A DNA stretch of 64,000 bases from Cudoniella acicularis (Eukaryota > Ascomycota > Leotiomycetes > Helotiales > Helotiaceae), in the NCBI GenBank assembly GCA_013054445.1, contig JAAMPI010000021.1:1-64000 (forward strand), given 5' to 3'. Below, piece by piece: positions 38,027-48,703 of the stretch. Numbering within the stretch: position 1 is the stretch's first letter; every line of letters starts with the position of its first letter. The notes below the pieces were generated by a model, which was not told where the DNA came from, did not search any database, and saw only the letters and a list, made by a program, of their open reading frames with translations. A program made the translations under genes and the position numbers.

Positions 38027-41000
38027 TCAACTCTCCACATTCTCAAAATGGAATGTTGGCACTCCAGGCACAGCTTGTTCAGCCGGAAGAGGCAGGCCTT
38101 CCTTCACCTCCCCACTTGCCACAACCTTGCCACTCTTTCCACCTTCAGCAACCTCTACGATATCGACCTCCTTCAAACCAGCCGCCTTCTTCAATCCCGG
38201 CACCATATTCTCCAAAGTCTTCACCTCGTCAAACGCCAATTTTCGCTCAAATACCATCTCGGGCTTCTCGCCCCCTACAAGTCTCTTCTTGAGCCCTTGC
38301 ACGAAAGGCATGGCTTTCTTCATCTCGCCCATCTTAGATATCTTGCCATTGAGCTCCTTGTCGTTAACGGATTTCGTTGCAGGGTTCCAGGCTTCACGGA
38401 CAAGGTCGATGTATTTCTCTTGCCAGGCTGGGAATTTAGCCGCGGCGAAGATAGTGAGTTTCTTTGGTTTCTTCAGGTCATAGCCGATGTCTTTCCCCTT
38501 AGCTTTCTTCTTTTGCTGCGCAGCTTCTGCGGAGGTGATATTACTGGAGGTTGCGCGGACGTATTCGCGAGCAGCGGAAAGGGCGGGAATCGGTGCCGGA
38601 ACCACGGGGTAAAGGGCGTTTTGGATGGTGGATGGTTTGTTGAGGACCTCGAGCCAAATGTATTCGGACCAGTGAGGAGCGATGACCACGAGGAGGAGAG
38701 CTTGGAGTTCGATATATTGGAGGATTAGGTCTTTGTGCATCTTAATTCCTGCCGCAGTGCTAGCTTCACGGTAGAAATCACGGGCACTGGTGAAATCGTA
38801 GAGGGCGGATTTGAGGGCTAGCTTATAGTTGGTGTCTTCGTAGTGTCCTCGAGCTTCGTGGACGATCGAGTTCATTTCATTCTCGAAAAGAGCGTCGAGA
38901 AAATCGTTCTTTGGACCAGATCGAAGGTTCGCTTGGTCTTTGACTTGCTCCTCACACCATTCTCGGAGAGTGAAAAGACGGAGGACGTTGTTATCCGCTA
39001 CATCCTCTTCAAAATTGGCATCTGCAACTCCGTCCCCTGCATCAGCCAAAGCAATTCTACTCGCATCGGCACCGTACTTCCTAACCATATCATCCAATGT
39101 CATGAAATTGCCGGTTGATTTACTCATCTTCTCTCCGTTCAAGAGCAAATGGCCATTTGCACGAACCGCTTTTGGCCAGTACTCGGGAGTGAAAATAGCA
39201 AGATGGATGTAAAGGAAGAAGGTGAGATGGTTAGGAATGAGATCTTTGCCAGAAACTCGGAGATCCAAAGGATACCAATATTCAAACTCTCTTCGCATTG
39301 ATGCAAGAGCGTCTTTAGGAATTCCACTGTCTTTGAGAATATCATCGCTTAGTTCTCGCCGAGCGAAGACGTAATCCCAAACCTCATCCTTCATTTGTTC
39401 CGGTTTTATGCCAGCTAATCCGGTGGTTTTGCCAAAGATGTCGCCGTGGAGGTAGTGAGCAATTGTGTAGTATGCCATATAGATCGTGCTATCGCTCAAA
39501 CTCTCAACCAAGAATTGAGGGTCCCAAGGAAGCTTCGAACCAAGACCATATGTTCGAGCACAAGCCCATTGGTTGAGCCAGTCGAGGACACCTTCGAATC
39601 CATTCTTGGTCTCAGAGGTAAATGTGTTCAAACCGTTGCCGTCTGCATTGCCGACGTGTTTCATGGCTACTGCCTTCCAGGAATCTTCTCCATAATCAAG
39701 ATACCACTGGTCCATCAAAGCTACACAACACTCGTCACCGGATCTGCTGACAACTTTTCGTTCCGGTTCTGAATATGCAAATCCTTCCTTATTCTTGATG
39801 AGCTGCTCTCGGACCTTTGGCTTGGCAACCTCAACCTTCTCACCCGCAAATTCACCAATTTTCATGATACCTTGGTAGTAACCTTCCTTGTAAGCAAGTT
39901 CTTTGGCTTCCTCCAATTGCTTCACATCTTTAGGAGAAGCAATCTTCAGCTTCTTCACAAGGAATGGTGCCGCAAGGTCACCATATGAGGGTGTGGAAAT
40001 AATAGGAACGATCTCCAACTCGGCCCATTCTTTCTTGATGCCGTAGTAATCCGCCTTCTTTGCAAGATCGGTGACTGTCGCAAAATCGTCTGGACTGTCC
40101 GATGGCACAGAAGTAACAACTCCGGTACCTTTTGTAGGAAGTACAGACTCCATAGGAAGAATTCTGACTTCCTTGTGTACAGAAAGAGGAGCATGGACAA
40201 GTGTACCAACACAAGACGAACCAACCAATTCTGCAACCTTCTCATAAACACCATTTTTGGGAAAGATGCCCTGGTATGCCATATTCCGGGCAGCTCGATC
40301 TGTGATAACATAGAACTCTTCTTCTGAAACTTTGAAAACTCCGTATTTGATTTTTGGTCCAACAAAACAGCAGGTCTGTCCGTACATAGTCTCCGGCCTA
40401 AGAGTTGCGGGTACGAAATAGACATTTGCACCTTCAGGGACCTTGCCTTTAATAGCAGCTCCAGCTTCGGGAGCCCATTCCTTGACCAACAATTTCAAGG
40501 CCGTATATTCTTGAGGTCCAACGGCTTCCCCTTCACTTCGATCGTGATCCATGCAAGGTTGACCATCTTTTGGTGAGTAGATCGTATATCGTTTCCCAAA
40601 CTTGATTTTCTGAAGTTCTCGGAGACGATTCATCTGCCACCGAACGAATGCATCGTAGTATGGATTTGCATCTGTTGTTACAAATGATCTTCTCCAATCG
40701 ACTCGTGCTCCGAAGTTATTGAGATCTCGTTGGCAGAGAGGCGGGAAATACTCGAGCCAATATTGTGGGTCCGCAAACCGATAAATTTCTTCGGTCGGTA
40801 TACCAATGGCACGCATGATCTGAAACTGATATTTCATCTTGACCACCTTGGACGCGGCCTTCCCCTTTTTTGCGGTGAACTTCGTAACGTCTTCATGATG
40901 GGTAGTGGGTGCGGGGGTATTGGTCTTTTCCTCAGCTGCACCTTCGTCCGAGTATCTTTCAAACTCCTGTCCAAACATCTTCACCTCATTTATAAGTTTG

Positions 41001-41447
41001 TCCGCACATGCCTTGATCGGCATGCCAGTACAGTGGAATCCCAAAGGGAACAGACTTCTCTTTCCCTGCATACGCGCAAAGCCAGCCGTGAACTCGATTT
41101 TGCTAACCGTAAAGCTGTGTCCCGCATGTAGAGTGCCATTCATATAAGGGTATGCCATGGTGCCAAAAAACTTGGGGTACTGTTTGCGCAAATCGGCGGC
41201 GGAGACTGAATGGAGGGGTACTTCGTCTGTCGAGGGCGCATCTGGCTGGAAGACGCCGTCCTTCTGCCATTGTGCTTGGTATTTCTTCTCGATCGCGACC
41301 AGAGAATCTCTCTTTTCTGTCTGCAAGCTCGATGATCAGCAATGGTCTCAGTTCTTGGAATGGCGGGGTACTTACACCTTTTAACTCCTTGGTTTTGGAG
41401 ATGGTCGTACTCTCTAACGCCTTGACAGTCACGTCTACTGCTGCCAT
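38027..41447 (-). CDS. cytosolic leucyl-tRNA synthetase
   Basis: Charges tRNA-Leu with leucine in the cytosol. Exon 1 41447-41376 (24 codons, MAAVDVTVKALESTT..), intron 41375-41321 (55 nt), exon 2 41320-38027; 1121 residues, close to the roughly 1090 of yeast Cdc60. The class I signature is present as NGTLHAGHSFT (HAGH at about 89-92). The long CP1 editing insertion contains LRPETMYGQTC and KGTGVVTSVPSDSPDDFAT. KMSKS lies in LNGEKMSKSTGNFMTL near residue 754. The archaeal/eukaryotic-type layout and the lack of a presequence mark it as the cytosolic enzyme. It is one of the best supported genes here and has no lesions. It shares a 305 bp divergent promoter with the small gene at 41753. Confidence 0.98.
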
Positions 41448-41752
41448 GATTGCGTTATGGGCTTGAAGAGTTTGTCGATAAAATATTCGAGGCTTTGACT
41501 CGCCTTGGTCTTAAGTTTCGAGTCACTGGGTTCGCCGCCTGCTCTGTGACTCCCATCGGTCAAAACATCAAAATTTAGGTGGTGGGGTTGTTCAAGCTGC
41601 ATGGGTGCCTCGCCAATCCGGAAGCGAGTGCCTCAGGGAACGGAAAAGCCAGCTTACTGCCTGGGGAGCTACAGAGGTACCTGGAGTAGGTGCCATATTT
41701 AAAATGAAAATACCAAGACCTTCAACGTCAACGTCAACACAGCTGCATAGCC
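41448..41752. promoter_or_regulatory. short divergent promoter, LeuRS and small mitochondrial protein gene
   Basis: Only 305 bp separates the two start codons. Sharing by both genes is inferred from geometry; I did not identify specific binding sites with confidence. Confidence 0.55.
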
Positions 41753-42122
41753 ATGTTTTCTACGCTGGTGCGAAGAACTGCGCAGCAGAAAATACCGCAA
41801 CCGCACGATGTGCCATTTATCTATACGAACCCCTACAAAGCGAAGCGACAATGGCCGCCAGACTTCTCGAAAATTTCCCAGAAACATCAGTTCAGACTTG
41901 AGCGAAGATACAGGAGGAGATCCAAACTAAAATGGGCGCGACCGCGTTGGACAAAAGCTGTCAAACTTGCTCAATTGGGATCCATTGTTTGTTTGTGATT
42001 CCCGGGCTGTGCAAGGGATTTGATCTGATTGTGGTGCTATAGTCGTAACATTCTATGGAGTCTTGTTTTTGGACTGGAATACACAAGGCAATCCAGACAA
42101 CCCACCATTTCAAGGAGTATGA
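41753..42122 (+). CDS. small probable mitochondrial membrane protein
   Basis: Exon 1 41753-41990, intron 41991-42042 (52 nt, GTTTGT..ATAG), exon 2 42043-42122; 105 residues. Reading straight through exon 1 stops after 81 codons. The spliced form instead continues as GSIVFVTFYGVLFLDWN and completes a membrane helix, which strongly supports the intron. The amino terminus MFSTLVRRTAQQK is a plausible mitochondrial presequence. The body is very basic (RRYRRRSKLKWARPRW), and the single helix lies near the carboxyl end with a short tail (NTQGNPDNPPF). I do not recognise the named family. A small inner-membrane or respiratory/ribosome-associated component is a reasonable inference. Confidence 0.75.
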
Positions 42123-44478
42123 TGTCAATCCAGAGTCCACAACTTGATCTCCCACTGATCCGCTGTAGATTCGCAATTGGTTCTTTGGAATCACGGGTTC
42201 CATCTGGTCGCGGGATCATGCGAGGCGCAGAACCAGTCCTCCTGACGATGCTTCTCCTGTTGCTGGAACATCTTCATAGTTCTCAACGCCCACCCTGGAC
42301 GAATATACCTTCGAAGTCGCTTTATATTGTCGTCGAACGTGTCACCAGGCGTTTTTCTCTCCTCGAACTTTGATACCGGTGATGTCGGGAACGATCCAAC
42401 TCGAAAGGATCCGGTCTTGGATTCGGCGGAGATCAGCAATAGCATTAAACCAACATTGCGCCCTGTTATCGCCTTCCTCTTTAGTGTTGTGCAATCTACC
42501 GCTGCCTATCCTTTCACGTTCTCGTGTTCGTAACTGTTGATCAAAAAGTTTCAAACATTACAGGGTATGTGTTGGAAAATCGGGAATGGTTGGAATGCGA
42601 GGCAGATTGAAGCGCCTCAGCCTCGTCCTCGTCCTACTCTCTCCGCCCAGGACAAACCCCCAATGTATCATACGGCGATAGTGCGCATTTCTGCTTTGTG
42701 CATTTTGGCCTCGACCTCGGGCTCGGTTTCCAATATGCGCATACAGACACAATTTCGTGTAAAACGCATAAAACGTTCATCCTGATCCTTCACCGAAGCA
42801 TTGGCATGCTCAACTCTCACCGCCACCAAGTGTTGTTGGTCTGACATAATCCTGCCCTTCTCCCGCACTCTCCTCAGCAGGCTTAGCTTCCCCGTCCCCT
42901 ATCTCTGATTTAATGCAACTCTAAGCGATCTATTCTTTCCCCAGGAGCACAAAGATACTCTCAACCAGTGACGAAAGAGGTTGCCGCTTAGCCCTACCGC
43001 CACGTTTTTTTGTCGATCGAGATCTTGAGGCTTATTCCAGAGCCTCCGCGTGTAAGGGTTAACTTCTGCACAGTCTCAACCAGCTTCTATAACCCTCATT
43101 CGGCCGGTTTAGCGTGCTCATCAAATCGAATTGTCCAGGCATATTTGTCACACTTCCACGCCGCATATCATTGGACTTCACGCTCTTAGAGAGACACTCA
43201 GGGTCGAGGAAGCGTAATTATCACCTTCCAATTTTAGTTTAATCTTATATTCAAGGCCACATATCTTGGCACCGAGTGCCACCAACATCCTCGCCACTTC
43301 CCGTCGTGGCTGGAAAAGAGGCCAAATCTGATATCTTGGCCGTAGTCGATCAATTCAAGACGAGAATAGTACACAGTGGGAATACACGTCAACACCAACA
43401 TTGGCCCGCACTCAAATCTTGTTCCTAGTATGTCACGTAGCATACTGGGTCAAAAAGGTGCTTAAACGGGATGAGACAAGCGAATCCCGTAATGTTGGTC
43501 TACAAATAACGAGGGTCCACAACCTCAACGAGCCCTTGAATGCAGAGCCAAGGGCAAATAGAGACGACCGTACCGGGTCTTGCCATGTGTCGGACCGAAA
43601 GACTGGAGGCGAAGTTTGTTGGTAGACTCCCATACCGCTGGTCTATAAACAGCAAGGCACAATAATTTCTACGTGTTCCTACAGATCCGATGGCAAATAG
43701 AGACAGCCAAGTTGATGTCTTACCACGTGTCGGACCAAAAGAAAATAGAGGCGAAGTGTTGGTTGGTACGTGGTATGTTGGCTGCACCATCTCATGATGA
43801 AAAAAGTATTGAAGATGTTGGGATTCTGCCGCCAGTCCCGATTCGGGGCTTGCTCGGCCCTGTCTTACTCGATCCCAGTTCTTTTTGGGGGCCAGGAAAA
43901 TTATTGAAGGGTATTTAGGGCAATCCCAATAAGATACTAGTAGCTTCTTACAAATACCGCAGTAACCAACTCACCTTCGCTTTGAAATCATGCTCTCTTG
44001 ACAGCCCCATCAACAAATCCGAGTGATTTTTCTCCTGTGAGGTAGTATTAACACTGCCCAAGTAGGTCTAAGTAGCTCGAAGATGGGGTGCAAAGCCAAG
44101 CGAGATCCCGCGTATAATAAGGGGCCCGGTGTTCAGCAAAGCCCGGACTGGGTACAATACGATAACTCGTCATCGGCGATCATGTTCGCAATTGTTTAAA
44201 TTTTAATTCCTACACCCAATATGCTTCAATTTTGGGCTTCTGTGCCACAGTCATTCTCCTTTTAGACGGGCTTTCTAATCCGGGTTGGAACAAGACAGCC
44301 TTTTGACCCTTGATGCCAACATTCCTCCGTATAACCCCTTGTAGAATGGAGCCTTAGTCTCTGCTTGACTCTCCACCTACGGGTTTAACTATGATCGACC
44401 AGCTACGGTGCCTGTAAGTTTTATTCCCATGGTTATAGGTCCATACCCTTTATTTACCATTCAGTTTGTCCCAGATGT
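42123..44478. other. intergenic
   Basis: 2.3 kb with only short frames and an imperfect direct repeat near 43553-43769; no gene recognised. Confidence 0.5.
43553..43769 (+). repeat. imperfect direct repeat, two copies
   Basis: Copy 1 (about 43553-43625) and copy 2 (about 43692-43769) share GGCAAATAGAGAC, GTGTCGGACC and GAGGCGAAGT in the same order with small indels between them. Likely an old local duplication in non-coding sequence. Confidence 0.65.
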
Positions 44479-45096
44479 TCATCGGCCAGCCCAGGCGAAA
44501 TTCCCACCCATGCCCATTCCTAATGGGCCAACCCCCCTCCCCTCATTCACGGGTCTTTTCGCCACCTTCCCTTGCGCCTTAACCCCCTCCACGACACGCT
44601 CCAGTTGGGTCTCGATGACGACGCCGCCAACAACCATCTCGGACAACGTTGCATGCAGCGTCTCGAAATTAAATATCAGATCCAGCTCACACACGTTCTC
44701 GAATAGACGATCTAGCGCCTCCACGTAGACTTGTATAAGGTCAATTAGGGCGAGAGGCGACTCGGTTGATGTCGAGATGATAATGAAGTAGAGGGTGGCG
44801 TAGTGGCGGTAGGTTACTAGCGAGGGGATGTCGTTGTGCTCTGAGGAGGGGGTCTGCGAGGTGCTGGAAGAGGCAAGGAGGGGTGGGAGGGGGAGGAAGT
44901 TGCAGGAGCCGGCGGGCCGGTTGGAGACCAGGGTGAAGATTTCCGAGATGAGGCGTTGTTGGACGGATGTTTCCTGTGATGTGTGGGTCAGTTTGTAGTT
45001 GTTTGTTCAATGCCATGATAATGGTACCAGCTGCGTGTAGAATTTTGTGAGGCGCGGCTGGCCTGCATTATTGAATACGAGGACGGCGTTAATCAT
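44479..45096 (-). CDS. APS3: AP-3 complex small subunit (sigma)
   Basis: Small chain of the AP-3 adaptor, which sorts cargo from Golgi/endosome to the vacuole. Exons 45096-45028 and 44973-44479 (54 nt intron, phase 0), 187 residues; yeast Aps3 has 194. The family start MINAVLVFNNAGQPRLTKFY is exact, then QQRLISEIFTLVSNRPAGSC, NFLPLPPLL and VTYRHYATLYFI. ESPLALIDLIQVYVEALDRL and FENVCELDLIFNF, LHATLSEMVVGGVVIET form the diagnostic clathrin-adaptor small-chain core. A Gly-rich tail ends the protein. It shares a 315 bp divergent promoter with frataxin. Confidence 0.95.
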
Positions 45097-45411
45097 CTTG
45101 CGTATTGCTGGGTATATTTCTGATGCAAAAGTGTGCTTGTTAGGACAAAAAGTGAATCATGGAGATGTGTTGTTGTAGGATCGAGGCTGGTGTGCGGTAG
45201 CGGAAGGCTGAGAGAAACAGGAGTGAGGTTGACTAACAACCACAAGCGAAATGTGGGGTAGCTCCGAACTTTATCCAAGAGCTCTCTGCTCAGCATCAGC
45301 TCACAAGCCATTTGCAATCGTCAAACTACAATCCGCCATTGCACACAGGCCTTATTCCATCAATTATACAGCGCCTCATCCGCAAAACTATCCCCAGAGC
45401 CTCAATCCGCA
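45097..45411. promoter_or_regulatory. short divergent promoter, AP-3 sigma and frataxin
   Basis: 315 bp between the two start codons. Function is inferred from geometry; no individual site identified. Confidence 0.5.
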
Positions 45412-46167
45412 ATGGTTCGCGCCGCTGCAATCACGAAGCTTGCTGGTCGAGCTACACGTCAAGTCAGATCATGCACAGCATTCCGCAGCTCAATATCGAT
45501 TCGAGGCTCCCTCATCCACCAATACGGCATCCCATCAGCCAATTCTAGCCTCCGCGCGGCCCGCTACAAACGACCCGTTACTTCTCCATTAGCAGGTCCT
45601 ACTCGAAAGGTCTATCACCAGAGACCGAAAATCCAACCCCGAAAGAATCCGAGCCGAATAGTAATATCGCCGCGTCAGCACCAGTAGACCTGACAATTGA
45701 GGAGTACAATGAGCTGAGTGATCAATACATGGATGCTCTGGTGGAAAAGCTAGAGCAATTGCAGGAAGAGGATGAAGAATTTGATGTTGAATACAGCGTA
45801 TAGTCTTTCCCATTTCCCTGGGTTTCTAGCTCGCTTCGAGGAGCCGCCTTTACTAGGGGTTCAATGCTAATGTATACTTTTTACTGTGCAGGCTGGGGTT
45901 TTGACAGTTGTAATTCCTGCGACCGACGGTACCTATGTTATCAACAAGCAGCCGCCGAACAGGCAGATCTGGCTTTCGTCTCCGATATCTGGGCCAAAAC
46001 GATACGACTTTGTTATGACAAGCGAAGGCCAAGATGCGAAGGAAGGCACAGGATCTGGACAGTGGGTTTATCTACGTGACGGTTCTACTCTGAACGATTT
46101 GTTGCAAACGGAGATGGGAGTCGACATGTCTGATCCATATTCACCAGTACCACACCTAGGAGAATGA
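45412..46167 (+). CDS. frataxin, mitochondrial iron-sulfur cluster assembly factor
   Basis: Frataxin assists Fe-S cluster synthesis on the Nfs1-Isu scaffold in the matrix. The mature domain is unmistakable. The acidic helix [20 protein letters not shown].. [11 protein letters not shown] ends at 45797. A 94 nt intron (45798-45891) follows, and then [40 protein letters not shown] and [12 protein letters not shown] to a stop at 46167. The presequence frame starting at ATG 45412 ([17 protein letters not shown]) is one base out of phase with the acidic helix. A base seems to be missing near 45570 (CTACAAACGACC). Restoring phase gives [13 protein letters not shown], a good presequence cleavage region. 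Total about 220 residues. No consistent intron explains the shift, so a consensus error or a real frameshift remain as choices. Confidence 0.9.
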
Positions 46168-46924
46168 AGGTAGAACGCAGTTTCGATTGGTTGATGCACT
46201 ATACACAGTGACAGAGATGTTTTGGCAAGTCGCCGATTTGTAAAGATTTCTCAAGAAAGGGGAATTCATCCAGGAAATGAATATCATGTTTTGTGCAGGA
46301 AAATGGACATTAGGAGTTGTAGTTCTTCTGAGTGGTCGTCCCAGCAGGTTTTCAGCACGGATAAACTTGCAAAATCTGTAAAGTTTCAAGTCCTCAGGTC
46401 CTTCACTGAGTCAAAGTGATAAATGCACAATTCGGCGCTGTAAAAACTCGCTCGAATAAACCTAGCCCTGTTCTCCGTATTGTTAACTGGTTCAGGGTTG
46501 TATCCGGCCGAATGGCGGGAAATGGACTCGGTAGATGTCGCATATGGACTGGTAGGTGCTTCTGGACGCGCGAGGCGCTGTGCCCTAGACACCTTCGCTC
46601 ACCCGCCGCGCCTCCTGCAGCTTACTTTTCTGACACTAACAAATCCGTTTTGATTTGCAGGGAACAACGTCAATTGACCTGTTTTTTGCACGTCTACGTC
46701 GCGGCCAGACCGTGTAGTTACGATGATGCCAAACAGAATCCCTCCCCCACCATGTCGCCATTTTCTCTCCCACGTCCTCGTCTGCGTACAGGAGGGTTTT
46801 AGATTGGTTGTATAGACGGCGATGGCTTGCGATCGGCGGCTCTTCCTTCCCCGCTGCATATCGCGCAAAGTTGTGATTGTTTACCATCGTGCCAAAGTTC
46901 TTTAAGGTTGTCCTCCACCTGGCT
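46168..46924. other. intergenic between convergent genes
   Basis: No gene recognised; the 128-codon frame at 46416-46802 has no domain and overlaps other frames. Confidence 0.5.
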
Positions 46925-47248
46925 TTACGCTGCCACGGCCATAGGTGCGGCCTGCTCTTCCGCCGGTTCCTCCTCTGGCTTGGGAAGGTCATCCTATGTA
47001 GGCAACGAGGTCAGCAGCCAGCTCCTGTCCATGCATGGCGGTTGGATATACATCTCACATACCACTTCAAATATGACTCGGATCATGAGGCTACAGCTCG
47101 GACACACCGCTATGTCTTCCTTATCGCGCAAGTCGGCCAGCGCGATCTCGAAGCGATCGCCGCAGGGGCAAGGGTAATGGTAGATTTGCAGGGTGGAATC
47201 AAAGGTCATGTCTTCGATTTCAATTTCATCGTATATGTTTTCGGCCAT
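46925..47248 (-). CDS. DPH3: diphthamide biosynthesis protein 3 (CSL zinc finger)
   Basis: Electron donor for the Dph1-Dph2 radical enzyme that modifies eEF2, and also partner of Elongator (yeast Kti11). Exons 47248-47063 and 46993-46925 (69 nt intron, phase 0), 84 residues, the normal size. The whole signature is present: [46 protein letters not shown]. The iron/zinc-binding cysteines are C27, C29, C49 and C52. Exon 2 adds a short acidic/Ala tail ([14 protein letters not shown]..). The start MAENIYDE is the first Met before the conserved domain. Confidence 0.95.
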
Positions 47249-48703
47249 GGCTGGAATCAGAACGATGGGGGCGAAGTTGGGGGAATGGCGTAAGTTTTTA
47301 GAAGCAGAGGGATGGTTTCGCCAGAGGAATCGAAAATCTATGTGAAGTGTACGTAAAGTTTTGTAAATTGCAAGGCAGTGAAGGTTTTTAGGAGTCTTGG
47401 CATTTGCATCTGCATTTGCCACCAGTGTCTAGATACGGAGTAGGCACTAGGCGGGCACTAGGTAGCCTCGGACTAAAAGGGCAGCTAAAGGCAGCCTAAA
47501 TATAGTCTAAACAAACGCTCAAGTCTTCTATACGAGTTTACCTAGGCATGCGCACGCTCAACTTTCGATATACAAGCCTCTTAATAACACGATCTACTAT
47601 TCCAAAGTGCTAGTATTTGCAGTGCAGCAAGATGACCGCATCGTTTACACCGTCCGGAGTGCGCATGGCCACGAATACCGCTCTGCCTAGGGCTGATCCG
47701 TTTGAGGTAGCCTTGCATGCAGGTGCTGACACCAGAGATGTTTATGTAAGCGCTCACCCTGGTGTGGGCGTTATTTGATTGTTGGTCCATGCTTGACGCT
47801 GGCTTTCAGCCCTACCTCCTCTTCACTCGTGCCAAGGTCTTCTGCGGACCATTGGCCATCCTCTCCCCCTCCTAATTCACGTCAAGAACACGCCTTGATT
47901 GGCCCAATCGAGGCTTGGACTGGTGGAAGATAGGCATTAGGGATTAGGCCGTAGGCAGTCGATATTAGAGCCGATGGAGGACTGGCGGACTGAATCGCGG
48001 TAGGATTGTGCACGGGCATCTCAACCAGCATGGGAGCATCACAACCAATATATTCTAGAATGCTTTACCAAAATTTGTACAGCCTCGTTCTCCTTTCGCT
48101 TCTCGGTAGTCGAGCGATGTCCCCTGAGCTAGTATAGTCCCACTGCAGTCCCACTGCAGACCTACACTGTCTTGTTTAGGCCTGCCTTCGAGGCGTCGGG
48201 ACAAGGATGCCTCGTGGAGTCCTGGGTGTTGTGGGTGTTGTCGACCGCACCATCAGACCATGCATGTCCCCTTTGTCCCCTAGCCACCTTGGCCCCTTCA
48301 CCAAGGTCCTCTTGGTCCCCTCCGCCCTATGTCCTGCCGCTGCCGTCAAGTGCCCACCTTAGCACCGTCAACCCCAGCAGCGGTTCCTGCACAGAATTCC
48401 CCTAGTCACCCACTCACCCAGTCAATTTGTCACCTAGTCACTTCGTCTCAGCCTAGGATTCTTCCTGCTATGAAACTTGGCCTCGCCATTGGCAATATTA
48501 GAAGCATCTTGCTCAGTATATTCGCGCCTGAGTGCCTTGCAACTCCAATACACTCGGCGTGGGATCAGATCCAGTGGCTATATATCTCCTTGGTCGATCT
48601 AAAGCTTTCCATAATGCTTCCTTCTTCTCTGCAGCCACAACCAGATTCTCGGGTCCACATTCTTCTTCAACGGAAACACAAGAGACAAGTTCGACAATCC
48701 AAA
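47249..48703. other. intergenic
   Basis: 1.45 kb upstream of both DPH3 (minus) and the zinc-cluster factor (plus). Pyrimidine-rich from about 48240 to 48440; no gene recognised. Confidence 0.5.

Noticed and set aside
46416..46802. 128-codon frame between frataxin and DPH3
   Set aside because: No domain, overlaps the opposite-strand frames and lies in the shared 3' region.
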